From assembly GCF_030464885.1 (NCBI RefSeq), contig NZ_JALPRJ010000017.1:62001-126000 (forward strand): a stretch of DNA of 64,000 bases, given 5' to 3'. Below are positions 32,420 through 42,700 of this stretch, piece by piece (the stretch's first letter is position 1; each line of letters opens with the position of its first letter). The translations under genes and the position numbers were made by a program. The notes beneath the pieces are model-generated. The model was not told the DNA's origin, did no database searches, and saw only the letters and a program-made list of their open reading frames with translations. Source of the stretch: Caballeronia sp. SEWSISQ10-4 2 (lineage in GTDB: Bacteria; Pseudomonadota; Gammaproteobacteria; Burkholderiales; Burkholderiaceae).

Positions 32420-32848
32420 ATGTACAAACTGATCTACGGCGAGAACGCGCGCTTGCTCCCGTGGGCGGCCCCTCGAATCGGCGTGACTGCCTTTCGCCAG
32501 GACGCGCAGACGATCGGCTACGAGCGCGACGGCGAGCTTGTGGCCGTAGTTGTGTTCGATGGGTTCTCGTATGGCGACGGGTACATGCACGTTGCAAGCG
32601 ACGGTTCGCGCAGATGGCTCACGCGCGAGCTGCTGTCGGCCGCATTCGCCTACCCGTTCATTCAGTGCGGGCTACGTCGAATCACGGCACTTGTGCCGGC
32701 CAAGAATAGCGTAGCGCTGAAGTTCGACGAGGAGCTTGGATTCCGGCGCGAAGGCTATCACCCGCATGCCGCTGAAAGTGGCGGCGACATTATCTCTCTC
32801 GGCATGCTGCGCGAGCAGTGCCGTTTCTTGCCGCAGGAGGCTCGATGA
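32420..32848 (+). CDS. GNAT-fold acetyltransferase
   Basis: The 142-residue protein has the GNAT plan: strand I-G-Y-E-R-D-G-E-L-V-A-V-V-V-F, a helix after F-A-Y-P-F, the strand R-R-I-T-A-L-V-P, then N-S-V-A-L-K-F-D-E-E-L-G-F-R-R-E-G, the hallmark helix-turn of acetyl-CoA-dependent acyltransferases. Substrates of phage GNATs are mostly unknown; they may be phage or host proteins. It sits in the tail operon of structural genes, overlapping the ejection-protein gene by ATGA. Confidence 0.75.
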   Translation: MYKLIYGENARLLPWAAPRIGVTAFRQDAQTIGYERDGELVAVVVFDGFSYGDGYMHVASDGSRRWLTRELLSAAFAYPFIQCGLRRITALVPAKNSVALKFDEELGFRREGYHPHAAESGGDIISLGMLREQCRFLPQEAR

Positions 32849-33792
32849 AGCGCAAATACCAGACTCGCAAGGGCGACGATGTACGGTTGTCCGTGTGGCG
32901 TTCGCGCCATGTCTGCTACGGCAAGGGCGGGGGCGGTAGTGCGCCCGCGCCCGATCCGGCGGTAGGTCAGGCCGCGCTCGAAAATATCCAGCTCGGCAAA
33001 GACTGGCTTTCGTTCGCGCAAGACCAGTTCGCGCAGGGCAATGTACGGCAAGCGGACCTTGATGCGCTGACCAGCGAAGTGACCAAGCAGCAGATGGCGC
33101 AGGCGCAGCAGCAGATGGCTACGCAGACGCAGCAAAACCAATGGGCACAGGAAGACCGCGACCGGTACAAGAACACGTTCCAGCCGTTGCAGGACGACTA
33201 CATCAAGCAGGCGAAGGAATACGGCTCAGTCGAGAAACAAGAATCTCTCGCGGCCGAAGCCGTTGCCGATGCGCAGCAAGGCGCGCGCGCAGCGAATGAT
33301 GCGAATAACCGCTCGATGGCAAGCATGGGCATCAATCCCAACAGCGGACGGTTCGAGGGGATTACTCGCGGTCAGGAAGTGCTCAACTCGCTCAACCAAG
33401 CCGGCGCAGCGAACAACGCACGAAGCGCGGCGCGAGACAAGGCACTCGCTCTGCAATCCGATGCAATCAACCTGGGTAACGGGCTCCCTTCGAGCGCGGC
33501 AAGCTCTATCGGGCTCGGCATGGGCGCGGGGATGAACGGCGTAGGTGCAGGCAGCTCGGCCGTTGGAAATAACCAAGCCGCTAATCAAAACTTCTACGCA
33601 AATCAGGGCATCATGGGCCAAGGTTTTGGCGGTGCGATGAACGGAAACAATAGCGGCGCGGGCATCTTCAACAGCCAATACCAAAGCCAAGTTGGCGCTT
33701 ACAATGCGCAGCAACAAGCAAGCGGCGCCAGCTCGGGCGCTTTGATGGGCGGCATCGGCTCACTGGCCGGCGCCGGAATTATGGCCTTCTAA
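32845..33792 (+). CDS. Internal virion (ejection) protein 1
   Basis: The 315-residue protein has a basic N-terminus, a long Gln/Ala-rich helical region (about 40-140, with many Q-Q-M and Q-N-Q-W-A-Q-E-D-R-D-R-Y repeats), and a Gly/Asn/Ala-rich C-terminal part ending in hydrophobic G-x-x-x-G helices (S-G-A-L-M-G-G-I-G-S-L-A-G-A-G-I). This is the pattern of podophage gp14-like or gp7-like ejection proteins that form a channel through the envelope. Start 32845 was chosen for the ATGA overlap with the GNAT gene. Confidence 0.65.
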   Translation: MKRKYQTRKGDDVRLSVWRSRHVCYGKGGGGSAPAPDPAVGQAALENIQLGKDWLSFAQDQFAQGNVRQADLDALTSEVTKQQMAQAQQQMATQTQQNQWAQEDRDRYKNTFQPLQDDYIKQAKEYGSVEKQESLAAEAVADAQQGARAANDANNRSMASMGINPNSGRFEGITRGQEVLNSLNQAGAANNARSAARDKALALQSDAINLGNGLPSSAASSIGLGMGAGMNGVGAGSSAVGNNQAANQNFYANQGIMGQGFGGAMNGNNSGAGIFNSQYQSQVGAYNAQQQASGASSGALMGGIGSLAGAGIMAF

Positions 33793-33802
33793 AGAGAGAG
33801 AC

Positions 33803-34525
33803 ATGAACAATATAATCGACAATCATGAAAAGATAGGACTCCAATTTAGTGGCGGCAAAGACTCGCTCGCCATGCTGCACCTGATGCGCGAGCATTGGGA
33901 CAAGCTGACGGTTTATTGGCTGGACACGGGCGACGCGTTTCCCGAGACGGTTGCACTTGTGGACGAGATCGAAAAGCTTGTGCCGCGTCTTGTGCGCATC
34001 GCCGGGCGCCAGCGCGAGACGATCGAGCAGTACGGTATCCCGAGCGATATCGTGCCGGCGGCAAACACGCCCATCGGGCTCGCGGCCAAGGGTGGCACGG
34101 TCCTGATTCAGGATCGTTACTCGTGTTGCATGCGCTCCCTCATGTGGCCGTTGCACGAGCAGATGATCGGCGACGGCATTACGCTGATCGTGCGCGGCCA
34201 GAAGAACAGCGACAAGCTGCGCGCGCCGATCAAGTCGGGCTATGTCGAGGACGGTATCGAATACCTGTTCCCGCTGGAAGATTGGGACGATAGCGACGTG
34301 CGCGCCTTCCTGAAGGATGAGGGTGTGGAGCTGCCGCGCTTCTACGAGCGCATGAGTGCATCGCCCGATTGCATGACGTGTTCGGCGTATTGGGAAGACG
34401 GGCGCGGCGCGTACCTAAAGGAGCACCACCCGGAAGCGTATGCCGAGTATCAAAGCCGGCTGAACGCAATCAGCGCAGCGAACGCGCAGGCGATCACGTT
34501 TTTCAACATGGAGATTGGTGGGTGA
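33803..34525 (+). CDS. PP-loop ATPase with Fe-S motif (PAPS reductase/DndC-like fold)
   Basis: The 240-residue protein has the PP-loop S-G-G-K-D-S at residues 16-21, which binds ATP and activates a substrate by adenylation. It has Cys108-Cys109 and Cys190-x-x-Cys193, the CC...CxxC spacing that holds a [4Fe-4S] cluster in APS reductases. The reductase catalytic Cys motif near the C-terminus is absent, so it is unlikely to reduce sulfate. Related PP-loop enzymes load sulfur onto nucleic acids (for example DndC/SspD, TtcA). It is coupled by GTGA to a methyltransferase gene, all inside the ejection-protein operon. The substrate is unknown. Confidence 0.75.
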   Translation: MNNIIDNHEKIGLQFSGGKDSLAMLHLMREHWDKLTVYWLDTGDAFPETVALVDEIEKLVPRLVRIAGRQRETIEQYGIPSDIVPAANTPIGLAAKGGTVLIQDRYSCCMRSLMWPLHEQMIGDGITLIVRGQKNSDKLRAPIKSGYVEDGIEYLFPLEDWDDSDVRAFLKDEGVELPRFYERMSASPDCMTCSAYWEDGRGAYLKEHHPEAYAEYQSRLNAISAANAQAITFFNMEIGG

Positions 34526-35187
34526 AGCCGCTCGATATCACTGCACTCGAAACAGCTACCCGCATGGCTCTGGCCGGCGGACATCGCCTTTTGCAAACGC
34601 ACAAGCTCTCGGCGAACGACGAGTCGCACGCGTGGTATCTGCTGAAGGCCATGCAACCGCCTGAAGGCGCGATGATCCTCGACGCCGGATGCGGTATCGG
34701 CGAGCTGTCCCGCCTGATGTCGGAGAAGCGGCCCGACCTGACGTTCATTCTCGCTAACCTGAGTCTGATGCAGCTCGAACTATGCCCCGTGGCGCCACAG
34801 TATCGGCGCTTGCATGCCGATTGCCACGACTTGCCGGTACGCGATGAAATGGTGGACGTGGTTATGTTCGCGTCTGCTATCTCGCAGATGGAAGCGAAAT
34901 TCGTGCTGCACGAGGCCGCGCGCGTGCTGAAGCCGGGAGGCGTGGTGTTTCTGGCTGAAATGGTGCGCTTGGGCGGTGACGCGGCCGAGTTCGAACGTGT
35001 GACCACGGCGCACGTTCATACCTTCGCCGAGCTGGAAGGCTACGCGGCGGCCGCCGGTTTGAAGCTGGATTTTGGTTTCACCGTCGATTCTGACGACTCG
35101 CACTTTCGCGGACTGCTGCGCGAGATCGGGCAAGAGGCTTTGCTTGACCCGATCCGCCTTGCAATCATGCGTTTCATCAAGGGGTAA
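34522..35187 (+). CDS. SAM-dependent methyltransferase
   Basis: The 221-residue protein begins with a GTG overlapping the PP-loop gene stop (GTGA). It has a class I methyltransferase core: motif I I-L-D-A-G-C-G-I-G-E (about residues 51-60), a motif II acidic region, D-L-P-V-R-D-E-M-V-D-V-V-M-F-A (motif IV) and V-L-K-P-G-G-V-V-F-L-A-E (motif V/VI). No N-P-P-Y-type target motif is visible, so DNA-amino methylation is not indicated. Together with the PP-loop Fe-S enzyme it may modify phage DNA, tRNA or a small molecule. Confidence 0.75.
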   Translation: MKPLDITALETATRMALAGGHRLLQTHKLSANDESHAWYLLKAMQPPEGAMILDAGCGIGELSRLMSEKRPDLTFILANLSLMQLELCPVAPQYRRLHADCHDLPVRDEMVDVVMFASAISQMEAKFVLHEAARVLKPGGVVFLAEMVRLGGDAAEFERVTTAHVHTFAELEGYAAAAGLKLDFGFTVDSDDSHFRGLLREIGQEALLDPIRLAIMRFIKG

Positions 35188-35189
35188 TC

Positions 35190-36701
35190 ATGGCTATCAA
35201 CGGTATCGGCATTGGCGCTTTCATGCAGGGCATCGGGCAAGGTATGCAGCTCGGGCGCGCGTACAAGCAAGCGAAGGATGAGTACGACGACCAGCAGATC
35301 ACGAAGGATGCGATGGCCGAGGCGCGTGCGCAGCAAGCACAGCTCCAAGACGCTGAAAGCCAACGCCTTCAGGGTTCGCAAGGCTTGCCCGCGCAGACTC
35401 AGCCGACGCCGCAACAGCCGTTGTCGCCGACCGATCCGAACGGCGTGCAGACGGCGCCGGTCAGTCTCGACCAGCCGCAGGCAACCGCCCTTCCCGGCGG
35501 TGCGCCGGCCACGCCCGCACCCATGCCGCAGCAGAAACAGGCGCCGCAACCGCAACCGGCGGCCGCACTGGCGCCGAACGAGCAGCAGATTGCAGCAGCA
35601 GGCGCACCGGCTGCGAACCCGAGCGCGCAAGGCTTGGCGCCGGGCGCGATGGCGCCGACCGTAGCGCCGATGGAGAAGGCGGCCGCCGACAAGCAGGCCG
35701 TCCAATCCGTTCCTACCGTCATGAAGATTTTCCGGGAACAGGGCGTGCCGAAGATCGCCGAGGCGTTCCTTGCGAAGGGCGACGCGGCGAAGGCATCCGC
35801 CTGGACGAAGTGGGCCGAGGAGGAGCGCAGCCAGGACACCATGAAGACGTGGACCAAAATGTGGCGTGCGTCGCAAACCGGCGACTTCAAGGGCATGGCC
35901 GATCACGCGCTCAACCTGTTCAACCAGCTCGACGACGGCACCGAGGCGACGAAGCACGAAGTTGTGAAGAACAACGACGGCGACATCACCGGGTTCAATG
36001 TCACGCTGCGCGACAAGAAAACGGGCGAGGACCGTTCCGCGTTCGTCGGCAAGGAGCAATTGCTCGATATGGGCCTGTCCGCGCTCTCGCCTACCGCGCA
36101 GTTCGATGCGGTCTACAAGAAACAGCAGACCATCGACGCCAACCGGGCGAAGGCCGTCGAGAAGGCCGGCGAAATGGCGCTGAAGTTCAAGCAGGACGTT
36201 GCGCTCGAAGGCGTGAAGCAAGGCGGCCGCGTGCAGATCGAAGGCATCAAGGGCGATCAGGAAATGGACCGCGACGTGGCGCGCAGCACGCTGAAGCGCG
36301 GCGAGAACCGCGCCGAAGCCCGCGACAAAATCGATGTCAAGGTGGAGGCACTTCAGAAGGCCGGCCACTCGCAGGAGTTCATCGACCGGATGATGCCCGA
36401 GATTGTTGGTGCGGGCGACCTGAAGAAGCGCACCGCGCCGGAAGAAGCCAAGCGCATGATGATGGGCGACCTGATGAAGTCTGACCCGACGTTTGCGTAC
36501 AAGTCGATCGACGAGAAGCGGAAGATCGTCGATGAGCACTACGGCATGATCTATCCGAACGGTAGCGACGACTCTGGCCCGGCGGCCGATGGGAAATCTG
36601 TATCGGGCAAGGTAGACAATATGTTTTCCGGTAATTCCAATCCTGCAAAAAAGGGAATTCCCATGTTGGATACGAAAACAGGGAAAGTCGTGTATCGGTA
36701 A
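35190..36701 (+). CDS. Internal virion (ejection) protein 2
   Basis: The 503-residue protein starts with a short Gly-rich hydrophobic segment (G-I-G-I-G-A-F-M-Q-G-I-G-Q-G-M), a helical stretch, then a Pro/Gln/Ala-rich linker (about 60-150) and a long helical, charged region. The composition and the place directly before the giant gene fit a second ejection protein, acting with the giant protein in DNA entry. It starts two bases after the methyltransferase stop. No enzymatic motif is visible. Confidence 0.6.
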   Translation: MAINGIGIGAFMQGIGQGMQLGRAYKQAKDEYDDQQITKDAMAEARAQQAQLQDAESQRLQGSQGLPAQTQPTPQQPLSPTDPNGVQTAPVSLDQPQATALPGGAPATPAPMPQQKQAPQPQPAAALAPNEQQIAAAGAPAANPSAQGLAPGAMAPTVAPMEKAAADKQAVQSVPTVMKIFREQGVPKIAEAFLAKGDAAKASAWTKWAEEERSQDTMKTWTKMWRASQTGDFKGMADHALNLFNQLDDGTEATKHEVVKNNDGDITGFNVTLRDKKTGEDRSAFVGKEQLLDMGLSALSPTAQFDAVYKKQQTIDANRAKAVEKAGEMALKFKQDVALEGVKQGGRVQIEGIKGDQEMDRDVARSTLKRGENRAEARDKIDVKVEALQKAGHSQEFIDRMMPEIVGAGDLKKRTAPEEAKRMMMGDLMKSDPTFAYKSIDEKRKIVDEHYGMIYPNGSDDSGPAADGKSVSGKVDNMFSGNSNPAKKGIPMLDTKTGKVVYR

Positions 36702-36715
36702 TGGGCTATTTTGGT

Positions 36716-36743
36716 TTGATAAGCGCACCGGTTAGGCTAAAAT
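36716..36743 (+). promoter_or_regulatory. Promoter before the giant gene
   Basis: TTGATA (36716-36721), a 16-base spacer containing GCACC, and TAAAAT (36738-36743). GGTTAG and CTAACC form an inverted repeat around the -10 box. The giant gene's ATG is 36 bases further on. Confidence 0.5.
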
Positions 36744-36779
36744 CTAACCGCTGTGCCGCCCCAAGCCAAAGGAAGCCCC

Positions 36780-39700
36780 ATGCCGAAGAATTTATTGCTG
36801 CAAACGCCGGACGCTGGCGATGTTGCCGACCTGTTCACCCAAGCCGCGAGCGACATTCCGCGCTTCGAAATGCCCGCCTTCCCCGGCACGGCCGCGCCAA
36901 GTGCTGCGCCTGCCCCTGCACCATCTGGCCCGATCCAAACCGCATCGCAACCCGCACCGGCACCGGCCACGCCCGGCGGCCGCGCCGCGCCTACGCACGG
37001 CGACCTGATCGCGCGCGCGAAGGCACTCGGCATTGACGAAGGGCTCGCAACGTCCATCTTCGGCGTGGAATCGTCCGGCAACTGGAACAGCAAGGATTCG
37101 CCGAAAGGCGCGGTTGGCGGCATGCAGGTTATGCCGGACACGTACAAGCAGATGATGGGGACGTACTCGGGCCAGCGCGATCCGTGGAACAACATGGAAG
37201 CGGGCTTGCGCTATCTGCAATACGGCATGAAGACGCTCGGCACGTCGGACCCTTCCCTTTTGGCGGCCGGCTATCAGGCGGGCTACGGCAACAAGGACGT
37301 GCGCGCCGGCAAGCTGCCGACGAACGTATCGGACGGCAACCTGACACCGGCACAGTACGCGGCGAAGGTCGCAAAAGGCGGCCTGACGGGCGACATCACG
37401 GAAGGCGGCCGCTATAAGCAGCTCACGCCCGAGCAAGCGGCACAGATGGAAGCGGACGCGGGCGAGCCCGGCCGGTTCAAGGCGCTCACGCCTGACGAGC
37501 TGGAAAAGCTGCCGGCGAGCGCACTGGTTGACGGCGCGCAGAAGAAAGACGGCGAAGGCTGGTGGAAGCGCAATCTCGGCCACCTTGGGACCGATGCAAA
37601 AGTGGGCTGGAACAACCTGCTTTCGTCGATCGACGGTATCAAGCAATCGGAATCGGCCGATATGCTTGACCTGTTCACGAAGCGTTATTCGCAGGACCAG
37701 ATCAACGCCGATCCGAAGCTGCAAGCCGAGTTTGCCGCGCGCGCGAAGGATTACGCCGATGTCACGAAAAAGATCAAGGACCGTGGCGAGGAAAACTCCA
37801 AGCTGAATAAGGAAGGCGGCCGCGCATCCACGAACGAATTCCTTGGCTTGAGCGAAAACGCCAAGTGGGATATGCCGACCCTGAAGGCGATCGGCGCCGC
37901 CGTGGTGAAAGACCCCGTTGGCGTTATCGCCGACTTGGGCGTGCAATCCGGCCCGCAGATGATTGCCATGATGGCGGCCGCCGTTCTCGCACGCGGGGCC
38001 GGCACGGGCGTAGGCGGCGCAGCTCTGGCGGGCGGCGCCACGTCGGGCTTTCTGCAATTCGGTTCCGACTATTCCGACTTGCGCGAGCAAGGTATGTCGC
38101 ACGACGAAGCGTTCAAGACGGCGGCCGCGAAAGCATCCGTTGTCGGCGCGCTCGATGGCGTTTCGATGGGCTCGGCCGGCCATGCGCTCGATGTCGTCAT
38201 GGCAAAGAGCGGTGGCAACAAACTGCTTGGCATCGCAAAGAAGGCCGGCACGATCGCGGCCGAGACTGGCAAGCAAGGCGCGCTCGGGATGACGGGCGAG
38301 GCTGGCGGTTCGCTGGCATCCGGCCGCACGCCGAACCCGGTTGACGTTGCAGCGGAAGGGCTCGGCGAAATCGCTGGCGCACCGTTCGAGGCAATCAGCA
38401 TGAAGTCGGGCAAGCCGAAGGCCGCGCCCGCGCCTGCTGTGCCGCCTGCCGGTACGGTGGCAACTGGCCCGGTTACGCCTGCTGCGCCGCCGGCCGCGCC
38501 GGCCGCTCCCACTGGCCCGATTGGCACCGCAGTAGCAGCCGCCGGCCTGAATCCGCAACCGGCACCGGCCGCGCCTGCTGCACCGGCCGCGCCTGCCGGC
38601 GGGAAGGCCGTGGTAGTGCCTGGGGATGATGGCTCGCAATACACCGTCACGAGCGGCCCGCAAGGTTTGAGCGTGACCAAGATCGACCCGGAAACCGGCG
38701 AGATCATCGCGGACACGCCGACGCCTGCCGCACCGGCCGCGCCTGCTGCCACTGCGCCGGCCGAACCCGCGAAGCCGGCCGTCGAGCAGGCCGCGCCGAT
38801 CGCGGACGAACCGCTCTATCAGCAAGCCGTGGACATCGTGCGCGCAGGCGACACGGGTTCTATCTCGCTCGTGCAGCGTCAATTGAAGATCGGCTACAAC
38901 CGCGCCGCGCGCCTCCTCGAACAGATGGAAGCGGATGGCATCGTGTCGGCGCAGACGCCGGACGGTAAGCGCACGGTCCTGAAAGGTGAGAAGAAACAGG
39001 AGGCGGCCGCGCCTGCCGAGAAGCCGGCCAAGGTGGACGTAGCGGGAATGTCTGACGCGGACCTGACCGGCCGCAATGAATACCTGTCGGAACAAGCGAA
39101 GGCGAACGGCGGATGGAACAAGGTTCTCACGGGGGAACGTCGCCGTGTGCTTGCCGAGATCGACCGCCGGGCAAAAGCCGCAACCAAGGAGGCAACGAAT
39201 GTACAGGCCGCCACTGTCGGCGCAGGTAGCGTCAATCCTAATGCACAAGCTGACGTTCAATCTGAAGCATCTAAACCCGGTAGCACGGTCGCTGCGAATC
39301 CGGTTCCTGCTAACCCTGTCGCCACTGGTAAGCCAGCGGAAACACTGAGCACCGAGCTTGCGGGCGCCAAGCCGCGCTATGCGTTCGGCTCCAAGCAATT
39401 CGACCTGTCGTTTGATAGCGATATCGACCGCGCCGCGTACATCACTGCGCAGAAGAACCCGAGCAAGCGCGATGCGGACTTCGTGAAGTTCGTTACCGAT
39501 GCCACGGGCATGACTGAGGAGCAAGTTCGCGCCCACGGCGCCGCAGTGCGCGAGAACATCAAGGGCATGGCCCGCGACGCGGAACCCGGCATGCTGAAGG
39601 TTCCCGCTGTCGAGCGCGGCGCCGCGCCGGCCGCACCGGAAAGTGCCAAATCTGGCACCGACCTGACCGATATCGCCGACCGTTGGTCCCGTGCCACGAC

Positions 39701-42700
39701 GGCCGAGCGCGCCGCGATCCTCGGCGATGCGAAGCTCTCGGACTCGCTGGCATCGCGCGGTTTCGACAAGATCGAGGGACCGGGCCAGCAACGCATTGCG
39801 AAGGCCATGCGCTCGCGCGAAACCACGGCGCCGGCCGTCGAAGCTACGCCCGACATTGCCGCCGGCAAGTGGTTCGGCTCGCAAGAGAAGGCTGACGCGT
39901 TCGTGGCGAAGAAGAAGCTCGGCGAATCGCATAGTGTGGTGCAGACCGGTAAGGTGCGTTTCGAGATCAAGCCGAAGGCGGCCGTCGAGATCGACGCGGC
40001 CGCGCACGAAGCGCAGACCAGCCAGAACAACGACTTGCCGGCGCCGACTCAGGCGCAGATCGAGGCAGGCAATTACAAGAAGGGCCACGTCAATGTGCAA
40101 GGGCTCGATATCACTGTCGAGAACCCGCAGGGCTCTACCCGCTCTGGCGTGGCCGAAGATGGCACCGCATGGTCTAGCACTATGTCTGACCACTACGGCT
40201 ACGTGCGCGGCACGGAGGGTGCGGACGGCGATCAAGTGGACGTGTACGTGGGCGCGAACCCTGACGCCGAGCGCGTGTACGTCATTGACCAGATCGACCA
40301 GAAGACCGGCAAGTTCGACGAGCACAAGGCCATGATCGGCTTTGACTCGAAGGAAGCCGCAACGGCCGCGTATAGCAAGAATTTTGATGCAGGTTGGAAG
40401 GTTGGCGAAGTGGCCGATATGTCGATGGCCGACTTCAAGACGTGGCTGAAGGAAGGCGACACCAAGGCGCCGGCCGTCGATCCTGACGCGCCGACGTTCA
40501 CCGACGCCTACCGCCTCGCGGTGAAAGACCCTGAAGGCAAGACGCTGAAGGGCTGGCAAGAGATCGGCGAGAACGCGGACGGCGACAAGGTATATGACAC
40601 GGTTGGCATTCGTGCCGTGAAGACTGGTGACTACGTTGTGAAGGAAGTCGCGCACATGCCGAAGGGCCAGCGCGTCGCCGAGTTCAACACCGTTTCCAGC
40701 ACCCTGGACCACAACCTGTCCCCCGAGCACGGCGGCATCACGCGCCGCGAGTCGATCGATCAAGACATCGCGGACGGCAAGACCACGCTGAAAGAATTCA
40801 AGTCTAAGGAAGGCGTGAAGTGGTGGGAGCTGTCGGAAAAGGGTAGCAAGGCGCCCGCCTCCCTCCTCAACAATCAGGAGCAAGCGGACTATGCCCGCGA
40901 GCAAATCGCCAAGCTCGGCGTGGCCCAAGCCAAAGCGGCCGCACCGAAGAAGCCGGTAACGGTGAAGAAGGTTTCGGAAGGCATCACGGCTATCGTGATC
41001 GACCCGAGCGCAGCGAACGACGGTGCGAAGCCGAACGGAACGGACCCGTTTGCAGGTAATACCCTGTTCACGTCGGACAAGGTAGCGGCCGCACGCGACC
41101 GCCTGAAGAGGAAGCTCGGCACGCTGAACAGCGGGTTTGATCCCGAGCTGGTAATGGACGGCATGACCATCGCAGGCGCATACATCGAATCGGGCGTGCG
41201 CTCGTTCTCGGACTATGCGGCCGCCATGACCGCCGACATCGGCGAGTCGGTAAAGCCCTACCTCCTGTCGTTTTGGGAAGGCGCGCGCAACTTCCCCGGC
41301 CTGAACACCGATGGTATGACCAGCGTAGCGGAATCCAAGAAAGCGCATGACGCTCTCATTGCAAAGCAACCTGTATCGCCTACAATCGAATCGGCAACCA
41401 CGCCTGAAGGAATCCAAAATGAACGACTCGCAACTCAGGAGTCTCCTGCTGGAAGCGATGCAGGAGTACGCGCCGCAAGCACTCGCGCAGATGAAAGCGC
41501 GGGGCCATCTGAATCCGTATCTGGACGAGCTGATGGGTCAGACGTTGCAGGCGATCAACGATCCCATGCAGGAAGCAACGATCGGGCTCGTGACGCAGGG
41601 AAGCGAGACGTTCGAGCCGAACCCGCTGAAGCGCGTGCAGAAGATCAACATGGCGACCAACAGCGCAACGGAGATAGCGCTCGCGCAGGCAATGGAAACG
41701 ATCAAGGCGCTAAGTCCCGAGTCGGCAGTGACTACCGCATCGGACCCGGAAGCCTGAAGCGTGAAGGTTCTTGGCGTGCTACGGCTACGCGGAACGTCGA
41801 TGCTGTAGAGCTGGCGATCAAGCTGACCGCAGAGAACCGCGCGCCGACGCCGGACGAACAGGCGCAGCTCTCGAAGTTCACTGGTTGGGGTGCATCCGAG
41901 ATCGCTAACGGCATCTTCCCGGATAAGTACGGCCGCTATAAGGACTCGACTTGGCAAGCGCTCGGCGAACGCCTGAAGGCCGCGCTCACGCCGGAACAGT
42001 ACGACACGGCCAAGCGGACCACGCAGTATGCGCACTACACGTCGGAAGGCATCATCACGGGTATCTACGGCGCCATGCGGCGCATGGGTTTCGGTGGCGG
42101 TAAGCTGCTTGAGCCCGGCATGGGCGTGGGCTCGTTCAAGGGCTTGATGCCTGCCTCGATGGCGGCCAGCTCGCACTACACCGGCATCGAAATGGACCCG
42201 ATAACGGGCATGATTGCGAAGCTCCTCTACCCTCAATCGAACATCATCAATGGCGACTTCACGAAGACCGCGCTCCCGCGCGATTACTTCGACGCCGCGA
42301 TCGGCAACCCGCCGTTCGGCCAGATCACCATTAGCAACGATCCCGAGTATCGGAAGAACAGCTTCCTGCTGCACGACTATTTCTTTGCGAAGACGCTGGA
42401 CCGCGTGAAGCCGGGCGGCATGCTGGTGTTTGTCACGTCCAAGGGCACGATGGACAAGGGTTCCGACCGTGCGCGGACCTACCTCGCCGAGCGCGCGAAT
42501 CTGGTTGGCGCCGTGCGCCTGCCGCAGACCGCATTCAAGGACAACGCCGGCACTGAAGTTGTGACCGATGTTCTGTTCCTGCAAAAGCGCGGCAACGGTG
42601 TAGAGGACAACGGCGTGAAGTGGCTGGACACGGCCGAAGTGACCACGCCGCAAGGCCCGACCAAGATCAATGAATACTTCGCGGCGCACCCCGAGCAAGT

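Noticed and set aside
36792-41417. Very long minus-strand open frame opposite the giant gene, and similar ones opposite the portal and coat-adaptor genes
   Set aside because: High GC at third positions of real genes leaves few stops in the opposite strand. The frames have no ribosome site and read as Arg/Val/His-rich shadow sequence.
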